From Blastococcus haudaquaticus (GTDB taxonomy: Bacteria; Actinomycetota; Actinomycetes; Mycobacteriales; Geodermatophilaceae): a stretch of 64,000 nucleotides of DNA. The position numbers were made by a program, and so were the translations under genes. Under the pieces are notes generated by a model. The model searched no databases, was not told where the DNA came from, and worked only from the letters and a program-made list of their open reading frames with translations. Every line of letters starts with the position of its first letter. Position 1 is the stretch's first letter. This document shows, one piece after another, positions 49,440 through 58,428 of the stretch. The stretch lies in contig NZ_OCNK01000003.1 in NCBI RefSeq assembly GCF_900230285.1, forward strand, positions 372,001-436,000, read 5' to 3'.

Positions 49440-50639
49440 CTACAGCTGGGCGGCCCCGGCGGTCTCGGGGACGCGTCCCTCCACCGACCGGCGCAGGGCG
49501 GCGTGCAGCGACTCGGGGGTCAGCACCCCGAGGAAGCGGTCCCCGTCGAGCACCGCCACCCAGCCGGCCTCGTGCTGCAGCATCGTGCTGAACGCCGCCT
49601 TGAGCGAGGCGTCCTGGGACACCCAGGCCTCCATGCGGCGGGCCGTCGTCGCCACCGTCCCCGCGCCCCGCGACCGCTCCGCCGACAGCCATCCGTGCAG
49701 GCGTCCGGCGTCGTCGAGGACGACGGCCCACCGCGCGCCGGTCCGCTCCATCGCGGCGCGCGCGTCGGCGAGACCGTCGGCGACGTGCACGACGGGCGGC
49801 TGCTCCAGATCCGCGGCGTCGATCCCGGTGACGGCGAGGCGCTTGAGCCCGCGGTCGGCGCCGACGAAATCGGCCACGAACGCGTTCGCCGGCCGGCCGA
49901 GCAGCTCGGCCGGGGTGGCGTACTGCTCCACGTGCCCACCCTGGCTCATCACGGCGATCCGGTCACCGATCCGCACGGCCTCCTCGATGTCGTGGGTGAC
50001 GAACACGATCGTCTTGCGGACGGTCTGCTGGAGCCTCAGGAACTCCGACTGGAGCCGCTCGCGGACGACCGGGTCGACGGCGGAGAAGGGCTCGTCCACC
50101 AGCAGCACCGGAGGGTCGGCCGCCAGTGCCCGGGCCACCCCGGCTCGTTGGCGCTGGCCACCGGAGAGCTGCGCGGGATAGCGGTCGCCGTGCACGGCCG
50201 GGTCCAGACCGACGGTGGACAGCAGCTCGTCGACGCGCGCCCGGGTGCGGGCCCGGTCCCAGCCGAGCAGGCGGCAGACCGTGCCGACGTTGGTGCGCAC
50301 CGTCTGGTGCGGGAACAGCCCGATGCTCTGGACGACGTAGCCGATCCGCCGCCGCAGTTCGTCGGGCCGGGCCCGGGTCACGTCCTCGCCGGCGATGAGG
50401 ATGCGGCCGGTCGTCGGCTCGATCAGGCGGTTGATCATCTTCATCGTCGTCGTCTTGCCGCACCCCGACGGTCCGACGAGGACGGTGAGCTCGCCGGCGG
50501 CGAAGGTGAGGTCGAGCTCGGCCACCCCCACCGTGCCGTCGGCGAAGACCTTGCTGACGCCCTCCAGCCGGATCTCGGCGGCGCGGGTGCTCCCGTCCGG
50601 AGTCCTCGCGGAGTCCAGGGCCTGGGCAGTAGCGTCCAC
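49440..50639 (-). CDS. glycine betaine/choline-type ABC transporter ATPase with CBS domains
   Basis: 399 aa from the GTG at 50639 (AGGAAGG at good spacing; a longer frame to 50696 would run into the divergent permease start). Walker A is GPSGCGKTT (56-64), the signature LSGGQRQR (158-165), Walker B LLVDEPFSAVD, and the H-loop FVTHD. Residues about 260-385 form a CBS pair (PPVVHVADGLADARAAM; EAGWVAVLDGDRFLGV), which in OpuA senses ionic strength. It should drive the importer encoded by the two permease genes and the binding protein across the divergent promoter. Confidence 0.9.
   Translation of the reverse strand: MDATAQALDSARTPDGSTRAAEIRLEGVSKVFADGTVGVAELDLTFAAGELTVLVGPSGCGKTTTMKMINRLIEPTTGRILIAGEDVTRARPDELRRRIGYVVQSIGLFPHQTVRTNVGTVCRLLGWDRARTRARVDELLSTVGLDPAVHGDRYPAQLSGGQRQRAGVARALAADPPVLLVDEPFSAVDPVVRERLQSEFLRLQQTVRKTIVFVTHDIEEAVRIGDRIAVMSQGGHVEQYATPAELLGRPANAFVADFVGADRGLKRLAVTGIDAADLEQPPVVHVADGLADARAAMERTGARWAVVLDDAGRLHGWLSAERSRGAGTVATTARRMEAWVSQDASLKAAFSTMLQHEAGWVAVLDGDRFLGVLTPESLHAALRRSVEGRVPETAGAAQL
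50630..50635 (+). promoter_or_regulatory. -10-like hexamer for the opu permease operon
   Basis: TAGCGT, 30 nt before the GTG at 50666. It lies inside the first codons of the divergent ATPase gene, so both transcripts share a very short control region. Confidence 0.35.
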
Positions 50640-50665
50640 GACGTGGCCTTCCTGGACGGCGCCCG

Positions 50666-51358
50666 GTGAGCGCGGCTGGGGGCTCGGTGCTCGCACTCGA
50701 CGAGGCGCCCAACCCGTGGTTCGACGGTGGCTACGTGACCGACAACTGGGACACCATCATGGGGTACCTGGGCGAGCACGTGCGGCTGACCGTCGGCGCG
50801 GTCCTGATCGGCGCCGCGATCGCGCTCCCGCTGGCGGTGGTGGCGCGCCGCAGCCGGTTCCTGGCCGGACCGGTGCTGGCGCTGTCCACGATCGTCTACA
50901 CGATCCCGTCGCTGGCGATGTTCGCCTTCGTCTTCCCGTTCACGGGGCTGTCGGCGGAAACCGTGCTGATCGGCCTGGCCGCGTACTCCCTGGTCATCCT
51001 CGTCCGGAACTTCCTGACCGGCCTGCAGGGCGTCCCGGACGACGTCCGGGAGGCGGCGCGGGGCATGGGCTACGGGCCGCTGGGCCTGTTCTGGCGGATC
51101 GAGCTGCCGCTCGCCCTGCCGGCGTTCATGGCCGGGCTGCGGATCGCCACCGTGTCCACGGTCGCGCTGACCACCGTCGGGGTGCTGGTCGGGCACGGCG
51201 GGCTCGGCCAGCTCATCACCGGCGGCTTCAACGCCAACTTCTACCGGGCGGAGATCGTCACCGGGGCGGTGGGCTGCGTGCTGCTGGCGCTCGTCGCCGA
51301 CGTGCTGCTGGCCGGCGTGGAGCGCCTGGTCACGCCGTGGGCCCGGGCGCGGACGTGA
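50666..51358 (+). CDS. OpuC-type ABC transporter permease 1
   Basis: 230 aa (a GTG at 50687 is an alternative start). About six membrane helices and the EAA loop EAARGMGYGPLGLFWRIELP (residues about 129-148), which binds the ATPase. LSTIVYTIPSLAMFAFVFP is typical of the OpuCB/OsmW group. The gene is tightly coupled to the second permease, with a 4-nt overlap. Confidence 0.9.
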   Translation: MSAAGGSVLALDEAPNPWFDGGYVTDNWDTIMGYLGEHVRLTVGAVLIGAAIALPLAVVARRSRFLAGPVLALSTIVYTIPSLAMFAFVFPFTGLSAETVLIGLAAYSLVILVRNFLTGLQGVPDDVREAARGMGYGPLGLFWRIELPLALPAFMAGLRIATVSTVALTTVGVLVGHGGLGQLITGGFNANFYRAEIVTGAVGCVLLALVADVLLAGVERLVTPWARART

Positions 51359-52086
51359 ACGGCCTCGGCGACGCGGTCGTCTACCTCAACGACCCGTTCA
51401 ACTGGACGCGGCCGAACGGCATCCTCGAACTGCTCGGCGAGCACCTGCGGATCTCGGTCATCGCCGTCCTGGCCGGGATCGTCGTCGCCGTCCCCGTGGG
51501 GATCGCCCTGGGCAGCGCCGGTCGCGGCCGCGGCGCGGTCGTGGTGCTGTCCAACGTCAGCCGGGCGGTCCCGACCCTCGCGCTGCTCACGTTGTTCGCG
51601 GTGAGCCCCATCGGCTTCGGGGCGACGGCGACCACGATCGCCCTCGCGGTCTTCGCGGTGCCGCCGATCCTGACCAACACGTACGTCGGCTTCCGCGGCG
51701 TCGACGCCGACGTCCGCGAGGCCGCCCGCGGCATGGGCATGAGCCGTGGGCAGATCGTGCGGCGGGTGGAGCTCCCGCTGGCGCTCCCGCTGGTGATGAC
51801 GGGCGTGCGGACGGCGGCGGTGCAGGTCGTCGCCACCGCGTCCCTGGCGGCGCTGGTCGCGGGCGGCGGGCTCGGCCGCATCGTGGCGCTCGGCTTCGGC
51901 CAGCAGGACTACGGGCAGATCATCGCGGGGGCGTTCCTCATCGCAGTCCTCGCACTGCTCACCGAACTGCTGCTGGTCCTCCTCTCCCGGGCGGTCACCC
52001 CGGGCCGCCGCACGTCGCCGTTCTCGTCCGGCCGCCGGCACCCCGCTGCCGGACCGGAACCCACCGCGGCCGGTATGCCGCTCTGA
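51355..52086 (+). CDS. OpuC-type ABC transporter permease 2
   Basis: 243 aa. It follows the same plan: VVLSNVSRAVPTLALLTLFA, then the EAA loop EAARGMGMSRGQIVRRVELP. The two permeases would form a heterodimer. The C-terminal 30 residues are a loose tail. The 150-nt gap to the binding protein gene holds an inverted repeat. Confidence 0.9.
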   Translation: MNGLGDAVVYLNDPFNWTRPNGILELLGEHLRISVIAVLAGIVVAVPVGIALGSAGRGRGAVVVLSNVSRAVPTLALLTLFAVSPIGFGATATTIALAVFAVPPILTNTYVGFRGVDADVREAARGMGMSRGQIVRRVELPLALPLVMTGVRTAAVQVVATASLAALVAGGGLGRIVALGFGQQDYGQIIAGAFLIAVLALLTELLLVLLSRAVTPGRRTSPFSSGRRHPAAGPEPTAAGMPL

Positions 52087-52125
52087 GCGGTCCGCCGGGT
52101 CACCGTGCAGCAATGATGCGCGAAC

Positions 52126-52148
52126 TCGATTGCGTTGTGCGCAATCGA
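52126..52148 (+). promoter_or_regulatory. inverted repeat before the Opu binding protein gene
   Basis: TCGATTGCG-TTGTG-CGCAATCGA: perfect 9-bp arms, 5-nt loop, 40 nt after the permease stop and 88 nt before the binding protein start. As RNA it is a stem-loop that could trim or stabilise mRNA and raise binding protein output; as DNA it could be an operator. Confidence 0.5.
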
Positions 52149-52236
52149 CGGTGTTCGATGGAGCCGCGGGAATCCTCTCGCCAGACACGCGTGACGGCCG
52201 GTCCGTCACGGGACACAGAAGGCGGGGCGTCCAACC

Positions 52237-53241
52237 ATGCGCGCACGCACTCGGATCATCGCTCCTCTCGCTCTCGCGGTCGCCCTGACCGCGGCGTGCG
52301 GGGAGTCCGGTTCCTCCGGCAACGGGGGAGATGAGGACACCGGGGGCAGCGCGGCCGCCGGTGAGACCTGCGCTCCCGTCCCGGGCGACCAGCTCGTCGC
52401 ACTCGAGGACGACAAGAACCTCCAGCTGGCCGACAACGTCCTCCCCGCGGTCAACGCGCAGACGGCGCAGTCGCAGCCGGCGCTGCTGCCGGCCCTGAAC
52501 GCCGTCTCGGCGGCGCTGACCACCGAGGACCTGGTGGAGATGAACGCTGCCGTCGACGTCGAGCGGCAGAGCGCGGAGGAGGTCGCCGCGGCCTGGGTCG
52601 AGGAGAACGGCGTCACCGAGGGGCTGGAGCAGGGGAGCGGGGCGGTCGCGGTCGGCGGCGCCGGCTTCACCGAGTCCACGATCCTGGCCAACATCTACGC
52701 CGAGGTCCTCGGGGCCGCCGGCTTCGACGCCTCCGTCCGCGAGGTGGGCAGCCGGGAGCTGTACCTGCAGGCCCTGATCGACGGCGCCGAGATCCAGGTC
52801 TTCCCCGAGTACCTCGCCACCGTCACGGAGTTCCTGGAGGGCGACGAGGCGAACCAGGTGGCCAGCCCCGACGCCGACGAGACCCTGGCGGCCCTCCAGC
52901 CGCTGGCCGAGACGAACGGCCTGGCCTTCGGCACGCCGTCCGAGGCGGTCGACCAGAACGCGTTCGCCGTGACCCAGGCGTTCGCCGACGAGCTGGGTGT
53001 CACCACCCTGTCCGAGCTGGCCGAGGCCTGCGGTGACGGTTCCCTGATCCTCGGCGGCCCGGCCGAGTGCCCGGAGCGCCCGTTCTGCCAGCTGGGTCTC
53101 GAGGAGACCTACGGCCTGGAGTTCGCCGAGTTCCAGGAGTACGGCGACACCGGCGGTCCGCTGACCAAGGCCGCCATCCAGCAGGGCGAGGTCTCGATCG
53201 GACTGATCTTCAGCTCCGACGGCGCCCTCGCCCAGGGCTAG
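52237..53241 (+). CDS. compatible-solute ABC transporter binding lipoprotein, apparently circularly permuted
   Basis: 334 aa. A signal peptide ends in the lipobox LTAAC. The next 90 residues (LVALEDDKNLQLADNVLPAV; ALNAVSAALTTEDLVEMNAA; EVAAAWVEENG) match what is normally the C-terminal end of OpuCC/OsmX-type proteins, while the usual first strand VAVGGAGFTESTILANIYAE starts only at about residue 132, and the protein ends at GEVSIGLIFSSDG, where others continue into the LEDDK block. So the domain order is swapped. Ligand: glycine betaine, choline or a similar osmolyte is likely but not proved. GAAGG lies some 17 nt before the ATG. Confidence 0.88.
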   Translation: MRARTRIIAPLALAVALTAACGESGSSGNGGDEDTGGSAAAGETCAPVPGDQLVALEDDKNLQLADNVLPAVNAQTAQSQPALLPALNAVSAALTTEDLVEMNAAVDVERQSAEEVAAAWVEENGVTEGLEQGSGAVAVGGAGFTESTILANIYAEVLGAAGFDASVREVGSRELYLQALIDGAEIQVFPEYLATVTEFLEGDEANQVASPDADETLAALQPLAETNGLAFGTPSEAVDQNAFAVTQAFADELGVTTLSELAEACGDGSLILGGPAECPERPFCQLGLEETYGLEFAEFQEYGDTGGPLTKAAIQQGEVSIGLIFSSDGALAQG

Positions 53242-53858
53242 TACCAGCCGCCGGGGGGCAACTGCTCCCCGGCGGCGACCGGGGTCGGCACCCGGTTGCC
53301 CTCGGGGGCCAGGGGGCACGACCAGCCCGGGTCGTAGGTGCAGGACGGGTGGTAGGCGAAGTTGAGGTCGACCACCAGCCGGGAGCCGTCGCCGCCCAGG
53401 TCGGCACCCTTGATCGTGTCGAGCAGGTAGCGGCCGCCGCCGTACGTGGTGGTCCCGGCGGTGCCGTCGCGAAGGGGCAGGAAGACCCCGCCGCCGTACC
53501 CGCCCAGCCACCACACGTCCAGCCGGCCCACGTGGTCGTGTCCCTGCCCGCCCAGCGTCACGGTGCCGATCCGGTCGAGGGGCACCGTCCCGTCGTCGGC
53601 GGTGGGCACCTCCAGCCGACGGGGCCCGGCGGGCTCGAGGACCGCCTCGAACCGGAGCGCGGGGTCGTAGCCGGCGTAGGGCAGCCCGGTGAACGCGGCG
53701 CGCGCCGACTCCCCGAGCGGGGAGTCGGGATGACCGGCGAACAGCTCGTCCCGGCCGTCGCGCCACGTCCGCCAGCCCGTCTCCGGATCGCCCGCGGCGC
53801 GGGCCGCGGCGTACAGGGCGGCCACGTCCCGGCGCCACCCGAGCAGGGTGAGGGTCAC
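53238..53858 (-). CDS. DUF1684 domain protein
   Basis: 206 aa. WRTWRDGRDELFAGHPDSPL and the late YHPSCTYDPGWSCPLAPEGNR block with its paired Cys are the marks of DUF1684, a family of unknown function found in many bacteria. YGGGRYLLDTIKGADLG lies between. No signal peptide, so it is probably cytoplasmic. GTG start. It converges on the binding protein gene with a 4-nt overlap. Confidence 0.83.
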   Translation of the reverse strand: MTLTLLGWRRDVAALYAAARAAGDPETGWRTWRDGRDELFAGHPDSPLGESARAAFTGLPYAGYDPALRFEAVLEPAGPRRLEVPTADDGTVPLDRIGTVTLGGQGHDHVGRLDVWWLGGYGGGVFLPLRDGTAGTTTYGGGRYLLDTIKGADLGGDGSRLVVDLNFAYHPSCTYDPGWSCPLAPEGNRVPTPVAAGEQLPPGGWY

Positions 53859-53938
53859 AGCGCCACTCTGGCAGCAGCGTCCGGCGACAGCTCGGTCACG
53901 ACCGAAAAGTCCTCCCGGAGGACGGTCGCTTCCGCCGC

Positions 53939-53944
53939 TACGCT
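53939..53944 (+). promoter_or_regulatory. -10-like hexamer for the DUF6779 gene
   Basis: TACGCT, 6 nt before the ATG at 53951; a leaderless transcript is predicted. Confidence 0.45.
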
Positions 53945-53950
53945 GGGCCC

Positions 53951-55591
53951 ATGCCCCTGCGCGAGGACGACGTCGCTCCTCGCAGTGGTGCCCTCGACCG
54001 CCGCACGATGGTCCAGGCCGGCGGTTTCGCGCTCGCCATCGCGGCCACGCTCGCGGTCTTCCTCACCGACAACGCGCAGGTCCTCCGGCTCGCCGTCGTG
54101 GGTGTGGCCTGGGCGTTCGTCCTGGCCACGTTCGCGGCCGGCGCCCGGTCCACCGACCGGGCGGCCGCGCGGGCCCGCGAGACCGAGCTGCGCCGGGCCT
54201 ACCAGGCCGAGCTGGAGCGCGAGGTCGCCGCGCGCCGCGAGTACGAACTGGAGCTCGAGGCCGACCTGCGCCGCGAGGCCGAGGACTCGATGCGCGCCGA
54301 GCTCGACGCGCTGCGCGAGGACCTGGCGGGGTTGAGCGACCTGCGCGACGAGGTCGCCCGTGTCGCCGAGCTGCGGACCGACCTCGCGGCCCTCCCCGCA
54401 CTGCGCGAGGAGGTGGCGCGTGTCGCCGCCCTCCGCGACGACGTCGCGGCGCTGACCGGCCTGCGGCAGGACCTGGGCCAGCTGGCGGAGCTGCGGGCCG
54501 ACATGGGCAGGTTCCGGCAGGAGCTGACCGAACAGCTGTCGAGCGAGATGCTCATCGAGCGCATCGTAATGCGCACCCAGGCCGGCCGGCCGGGCGCCGA
54601 CCTGCACGACGCGCCGGGACGGACGATCGACGCGGCGATGCGGTGGGCCGACGACGCCCCGCCGCGGGAGCTGACCGGCGGCTGGCCGGCCGTCCGGCTC
54701 GACGAGCCGCGGGAGACCCGCCACGCCGAGCAGGTGCGGACCGAGCGGGCCGCCCGGCCGCCGGTGCCTCCGCCGCCCACACCGCAGTCCCGGCCCGTGC
54801 CGTCGCCGTCCTGGCGGCCCAGCTGGGAGTCCGACCCGGAGCCCCGGCGATCCCGGCAGGCACCGGCGACGGCGTCGTGGGAGAGCCTCGCGCCGTCCTC
54901 CTGGGAGACCCCGTCGACCGCCTCGTGGGAATCCGTGGGCCCGGAGCCGTGGGCCCATCCCGCGCCGCCCCGGGAGCAGGACCGGTGGTCGCCGATGCCG
55001 GAGGACCGGCGGGCACCGGTGAGCCGGGGCCGCGACGCCCTCGACGACGACACCCCGCTGTGGTCGCTCACCGGGCACGCCGACGCGGGCGCCTCCGCCC
55101 GCCACGACGCCGCACCGCTCCCACCGACCACCTCGTTCCCGATGACGCCCCGGTCGGACGACGTCCCGCGGACGACGTCGTCGCCCGCCGTCGCACCGCC
55201 GGTGGCTGCCCCTGAGCCGTTGCCGTCGCCGATGGAGTGGCTGGCCGCGCGCTCGCTGCTCGACGCGGAGCCGACGTCCTTCCGTCCGGAGGTGCCTCCG
55301 CATCGGCGCCGTGGGGACGACGTGCCGGCAGATCCGATGGTGGCCACGACCATGCAGCGCCCGGCCGTCCCGGCGAACCCGGGAGTGCGCGTCGACGACC
55401 GCGGTGGCTACCGCGTCCGCGTTCCGGAGCCGCCGGCCGAACCGTCCCGACCGCCGTCCCAGGAGAAGCGGCTGTCCGACATCCTGGCCGAGAACGGGGT
55501 GACCCCCAGTTCCGGCGGGCGGCGCCGTCGTCGCTACCGGGACGAGGACGAGCCGGACGACGTGCTCGCCCGGGTGCTCCGCACCGACTGA
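53951..55591 (+). CDS. membrane-anchored coiled-coil protein, DUF6779 type (Rv3604c position)
   Basis: 546 aa. Two adjacent membrane helices (FALAIAATLAVFLTD; VVGVAWAFVLATFAAGA, about 25-66), then a coiled coil of about 130 residues with repeats such as LREEVARVAALRDDVAAL, then a long Pro/Trp-rich disordered part with five or so ASWES-like units, and a basic end (GGRRRRRYRDEDE). It lies between the fol and pan genes as in mycobacteria. A cytoplasmic scaffold tethered to the membrane is a fair guess; the function is not known. Confidence 0.75.
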   Translation: MPLREDDVAPRSGALDRRTMVQAGGFALAIAATLAVFLTDNAQVLRLAVVGVAWAFVLATFAAGARSTDRAAARARETELRRAYQAELEREVAARREYELELEADLRREAEDSMRAELDALREDLAGLSDLRDEVARVAELRTDLAALPALREEVARVAALRDDVAALTGLRQDLGQLAELRADMGRFRQELTEQLSSEMLIERIVMRTQAGRPGADLHDAPGRTIDAAMRWADDAPPRELTGGWPAVRLDEPRETRHAEQVRTERAARPPVPPPPTPQSRPVPSPSWRPSWESDPEPRRSRQAPATASWESLAPSSWETPSTASWESVGPEPWAHPAPPREQDRWSPMPEDRRAPVSRGRDALDDDTPLWSLTGHADAGASARHDAAPLPPTTSFPMTPRSDDVPRTTSSPAVAPPVAAPEPLPSPMEWLAARSLLDAEPTSFRPEVPPHRRRGDDVPADPMVATTMQRPAVPANPGVRVDDRGGYRVRVPEPPAEPSRPPSQEKRLSDILAENGVTPSSGGRRRRRYRDEDEPDDVLARVLRTD

Positions 55592-55594
55592 CTC

Positions 55595-56344
55595 TCAGCG
55601 GCCGCGCGAGAGCCGGCCGCCGTCCAGCACGAGCGTCTGCCCGGTCACCCAGCCGGCCCCGTCGCCGAGCAGGTAGGCGGCGGCCTCGCCGACGTCCTCC
55701 GGCACACCGAGCCGCCCGACCGGGTACTCGGCGGCCACCGCCTCCTCCCGCCCCTCGTACAGGGCGCCGGCGAACCGGGTCTTCACCACGGCCGGGGCCA
55801 CGGCGTTGACCCGGACCGTCGGCCCCAGTTCGACGGCGAGCTGCGTCGTCAGGTTGATGACGGCGGCCTTGCTCACGCCGTAGGCCCCGATGTTCTCCGA
55901 CGACCGGAGGCCGGCCACCGAGGCGACGAAGAGGACCGAGCCGCCGTGCTCGGACATCCAGGCCTGCCACGCCTCCTGCACCAGACCGAGGGAGGACACC
56001 ACGTTGGTGTCGAGGATCTTGCGGAAGGCGTCGAGATCCAGGTCGGTCAGGGGCCCGTAGACCGGGTTCACCCCGACGTTGCCGACCAGCATGTCGAGAC
56101 TGCCGAAGGTCTCCACCGCCGTGCGCACCGCCTGTGCGCGGTGCGCGGCATCGCCGGCGTGGCCGGCCACCGCCACGGCGACCTCCGGCCCGCCCAGGCT
56201 CTCCACCGCCTCGGCGAGGGCGTCGGGCTTGCGCGCGGTGACGACGACGCGCGCCCCCCGGTCCACCAGGCTCCGCGCGATCGCCAGCCCGATCCCCCGG
56301 CTGCCACCCGTCACCAGCGCCGTCCGGCCGTCCATCTCGCCCAC
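55595..56344 (-). CDS. short-chain dehydrogenase/reductase
   Basis: 249 aa. TGGSRGIG (12-19) is the cofactor loop, with TARKPD after the second strand suggesting NADP(H); NVGVN stands for NNAG, and YGVSKAA gives the catalytic Tyr and Lys. The closing [20 protein letters not shown] is standard for classical SDRs. Substrate unknown; FabG-like. The GTG at 56344 is used; an ATG at 56335 is equally possible. It is an insertion relative to the usual DUF6779-DUF2520 neighbourhood. Confidence 0.85.
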   Translation of the reverse strand: MGEMDGRTALVTGGSRGIGLAIARSLVDRGARVVVTARKPDALAEAVESLGGPEVAVAVAGHAGDAAHRAQAVRTAVETFGSLDMLVGNVGVNPVYGPLTDLDLDAFRKILDTNVVSSLGLVQEAWQAWMSEHGGSVLFVASVAGLRSSENIGAYGVSKAAVINLTTQLAVELGPTVRVNAVAPAVVKTRFAGALYEGREEAVAAEYPVGRLGVPEDVGEAAAYLLGDGAGWVTGQTLVLDGGRLSRGR

Positions 56345-56379
56345 GTGGTGCTCCCGTCGTCCGTCTCCCGAGTCGCCCC

Positions 56380-56385
56380 ACGCTA
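56380..56385 (-). promoter_or_regulatory. -10-like hexamer for the SDR gene
   Basis: TAGCGT on the minus strand, 35 nt before the GTG at 56344; GGGAG lies in the short leader. Confidence 0.35.
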
Positions 56386-56397
56386 GGGCCGGTCCGT

Positions 56398-56415
56398 CCC
56401 ACCCGTCCGGGTGGG
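56398..56415. promoter_or_regulatory. 18-bp palindrome upstream of the SDR gene
   Basis: CCCACCCG-TC-CGGGTGGG has perfect 8-bp arms and sits just upstream of the SDR -10-like hexamer, between divergent genes. It could be an operator. No regulator gene is adjacent. Confidence 0.4.
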
Positions 56416-56635
56416 CCCGAGCGTTGCGTGAGGCACGACACAGTCGCCAGACGTTGCGGCCCGCCGGAACCGGTCACACACTCGCCATCGGCGGTCGACC
56501 TGCGCGACACATCCGGTTGCAGCGGGACGGCGCCACCAGCACGGCCGCACCACCGCACGACCCAGGCGGTCCCCGACGACGAGGGCCGCGACCGACGTCC
56601 GGTACCCGCGAGGGACTGGAACGAGAGGTGCACCG

Positions 56636-57574
56636 ATGCCTGCACGCCGCAGGAACGTTCGTGCTGCCGGCCTGGAACCGGCCGCTCACGCGCCCGCCCG
56701 CCTCCGCGTGGGCGTCATCGGCGCCGGCCGGGTGGGTGCCGTGCTCGGCGCCGCTCTCGCCGCCGCCGGCCACGAGGTGGTCGCCGCCTCCGGGCTCTCC
56801 GCCGCCTCCGCCGAGCGCGCTGCCCGGCTGCTCCCCGGCACGCCGCTGGTCCCCGCCGACGAGGTCGTCGCCGCCTCCGACCTGGTGGTCCTCGCCGTTC
56901 CCGACGACACGCTCGCCGGCCTGGTCTCCGGGCTCGCCGGGACCGGCGCCTGGCGGGCCGGCCAGCTCGCGTTCCACACGTCCGGCGCCCACGGCCTGGC
57001 CGTCCTGGCCCCGGCCGAGCAGGCCGGTGTCCTGCCCCTGGCGCTCCACCCGGCGATGACCTTCTCCGGCGCCCCGGAGGACGCCGACCGGCTCACCGGC
57101 GCCCCGTTCGGCGTCACCAGCCGCCCCGAGTTCCGCCCGGTGGCCGAGACACTCGTCCTCGAGATGGGCGGCGAGCCGTTCTTCGTCGCCGAGGAGGACC
57201 GGCGGCTCTACCACGCGGCCCTGGTCACCGGCGCCAACCACCTCGTCACCCTCGTCGCCGAGGCGGCCGACCTGCTCCGCGCGGCCGGCGTTCCCGACCC
57301 GGCCCAGGTACTGGCGCCGCTGCTCACCGCCGCCCTGGACAACGGCCTGCGCCGCGGCGACCGCGGGCTGACCGGCCCGGTCAGCCGGGGGGACGTCGGC
57401 ACGGTGCGGGACCACCTGGAGACCCTCGCCGACCGTGCGCCCGACTCCGTGGCGTCCTACGTCGCCATGGCGAGGCGGACGACCGAGCGGGCGCTCGCTG
57501 CCGGCCGGCTCAAGCGGCACGAGGGCGCGCCCCTGCTCGACCTCCTGGCGCGCGACGAGACCCCCCTCCGGTGA
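56636..57574 (+). CDS. Rossmann-like DUF2520 oxidoreductase-type protein (Rv3603c position)
   Basis: 312 aa. [18 protein letters not shown] (about 24-41) is an NAD(P)-binding Rossmann start; [11 protein letters not shown] and [19 protein letters not shown] belong to the DUF2520 C-terminal helical domain. It resembles 6-phosphogluconate/ketopantoate reductase folds and overlaps panC by 4 nt. No panE is seen here, so a ketopantoate-reductase-like role is a tempting but unproved idea. GAGAGG precedes the ATG. Confidence 0.85.
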   Translation: MPARRRNVRAAGLEPAAHAPARLRVGVIGAGRVGAVLGAALAAAGHEVVAASGLSAASAERAARLLPGTPLVPADEVVAASDLVVLAVPDDTLAGLVSGLAGTGAWRAGQLAFHTSGAHGLAVLAPAEQAGVLPLALHPAMTFSGAPEDADRLTGAPFGVTSRPEFRPVAETLVLEMGGEPFFVAEEDRRLYHAALVTGANHLVTLVAEAADLLRAAGVPDPAQVLAPLLTAALDNGLRRGDRGLTGPVSRGDVGTVRDHLETLADRAPDSVASYVAMARRTTERALAAGRLKRHEGAPLLDLLARDETPLR

Positions 57575-58428
57575 CCGCCGTGGTCACCACGCCCGCTGTC
57601 GCCGAGACCGTCGACGAGCTGCGCGCCCTGCTGGCCGGGCTCCCCGGGCCGGTCGCGCTGGTGCCGACGATGGGCGCGCTGCACGAGGGGCACCGGACAC
57701 TGGTCCGCGCCGCTCGCGAGCAGGCGGCCACCGTCGTCGTCTCGGTGTTCGTCAACCCGACGCAGTTCGGTCCCGGCGAGGACTTCGACCGCTACCCGCG
57801 CACCTGGGACGCCGACCTCGCCGCGCTGGCCGAGGAGCGCGCCGACGTGGTGTTCCACCCGCCGGTCGACGAGGTCTACCCGCCCGGTGCGGTCGGGGTG
57901 ACCGTCGATCCGGGGCCGCTGGCGGCGGTGCTCGAGGGCGCTGTGCGGCCGGGCCACTTCGCCGGCGTGCTCACCGTCGTCGCCAAGCTGTTCGGCCTCG
58001 TCCGCCCCGACCTCGCCCTCTTCGGCGAGAAGGACTACCAGCAGCTCACGCTCATCCGGGCGATGGCCCGCGAGCTGGCGCTCCCGGTCGGGGTCGTGGG
58101 CGTCCCCACCGTCCGCGAGGAGGACGGGCTGGCCCTGTCCAGTCGCAACCGCTACCTCGATCCGGCCCAGCGGTCGGCCGCCGCGACGATCTCCGCCGCC
58201 CTGCGCGCGGGTGCCGCCGCGGGTCCCGGCGGTGCCGACGCCGTCCTGGCCGCCGCCCGTGCAGTCCTCGACGCAGAGCCGGCGCTGCTCCAGGACTACC
58301 TCGAACTCACCGATACCGATCTGGGACCGGCTCCGGCCGCCGGCCCCGCCCGCCTGCTGGTCGCCGTCCGCGCCGGCAGCACCCGACTCCTCGACAACGC
58401 AGCCGTAGACCTGGGAGAGCCCCGATGA
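57571..58428 (+). CDS. panC: pantothenate synthetase
   Basis: 285 aa. [10 protein letters not shown] (32-41) is the ATP site with the HxGH-like pair, [20 protein letters not shown] binds pantoate, and FGEKDYQQL and SSRNRYLDP follow. It joins pantoate to beta-alanine (made by PanD) with ATP. GTG start coupled to the DUF2520 gene; 4-nt overlap with panD. Confidence 0.96.
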   Translation: MTAVVTTPAVAETVDELRALLAGLPGPVALVPTMGALHEGHRTLVRAAREQAATVVVSVFVNPTQFGPGEDFDRYPRTWDADLAALAEERADVVFHPPVDEVYPPGAVGVTVDPGPLAAVLEGAVRPGHFAGVLTVVAKLFGLVRPDLALFGEKDYQQLTLIRAMARELALPVGVVGVPTVREEDGLALSSRNRYLDPAQRSAAATISAALRAGAAAGPGGADAVLAAARAVLDAEPALLQDYLELTDTDLGPAPAAGPARLLVAVRAGSTRLLDNAAVDLGEPR

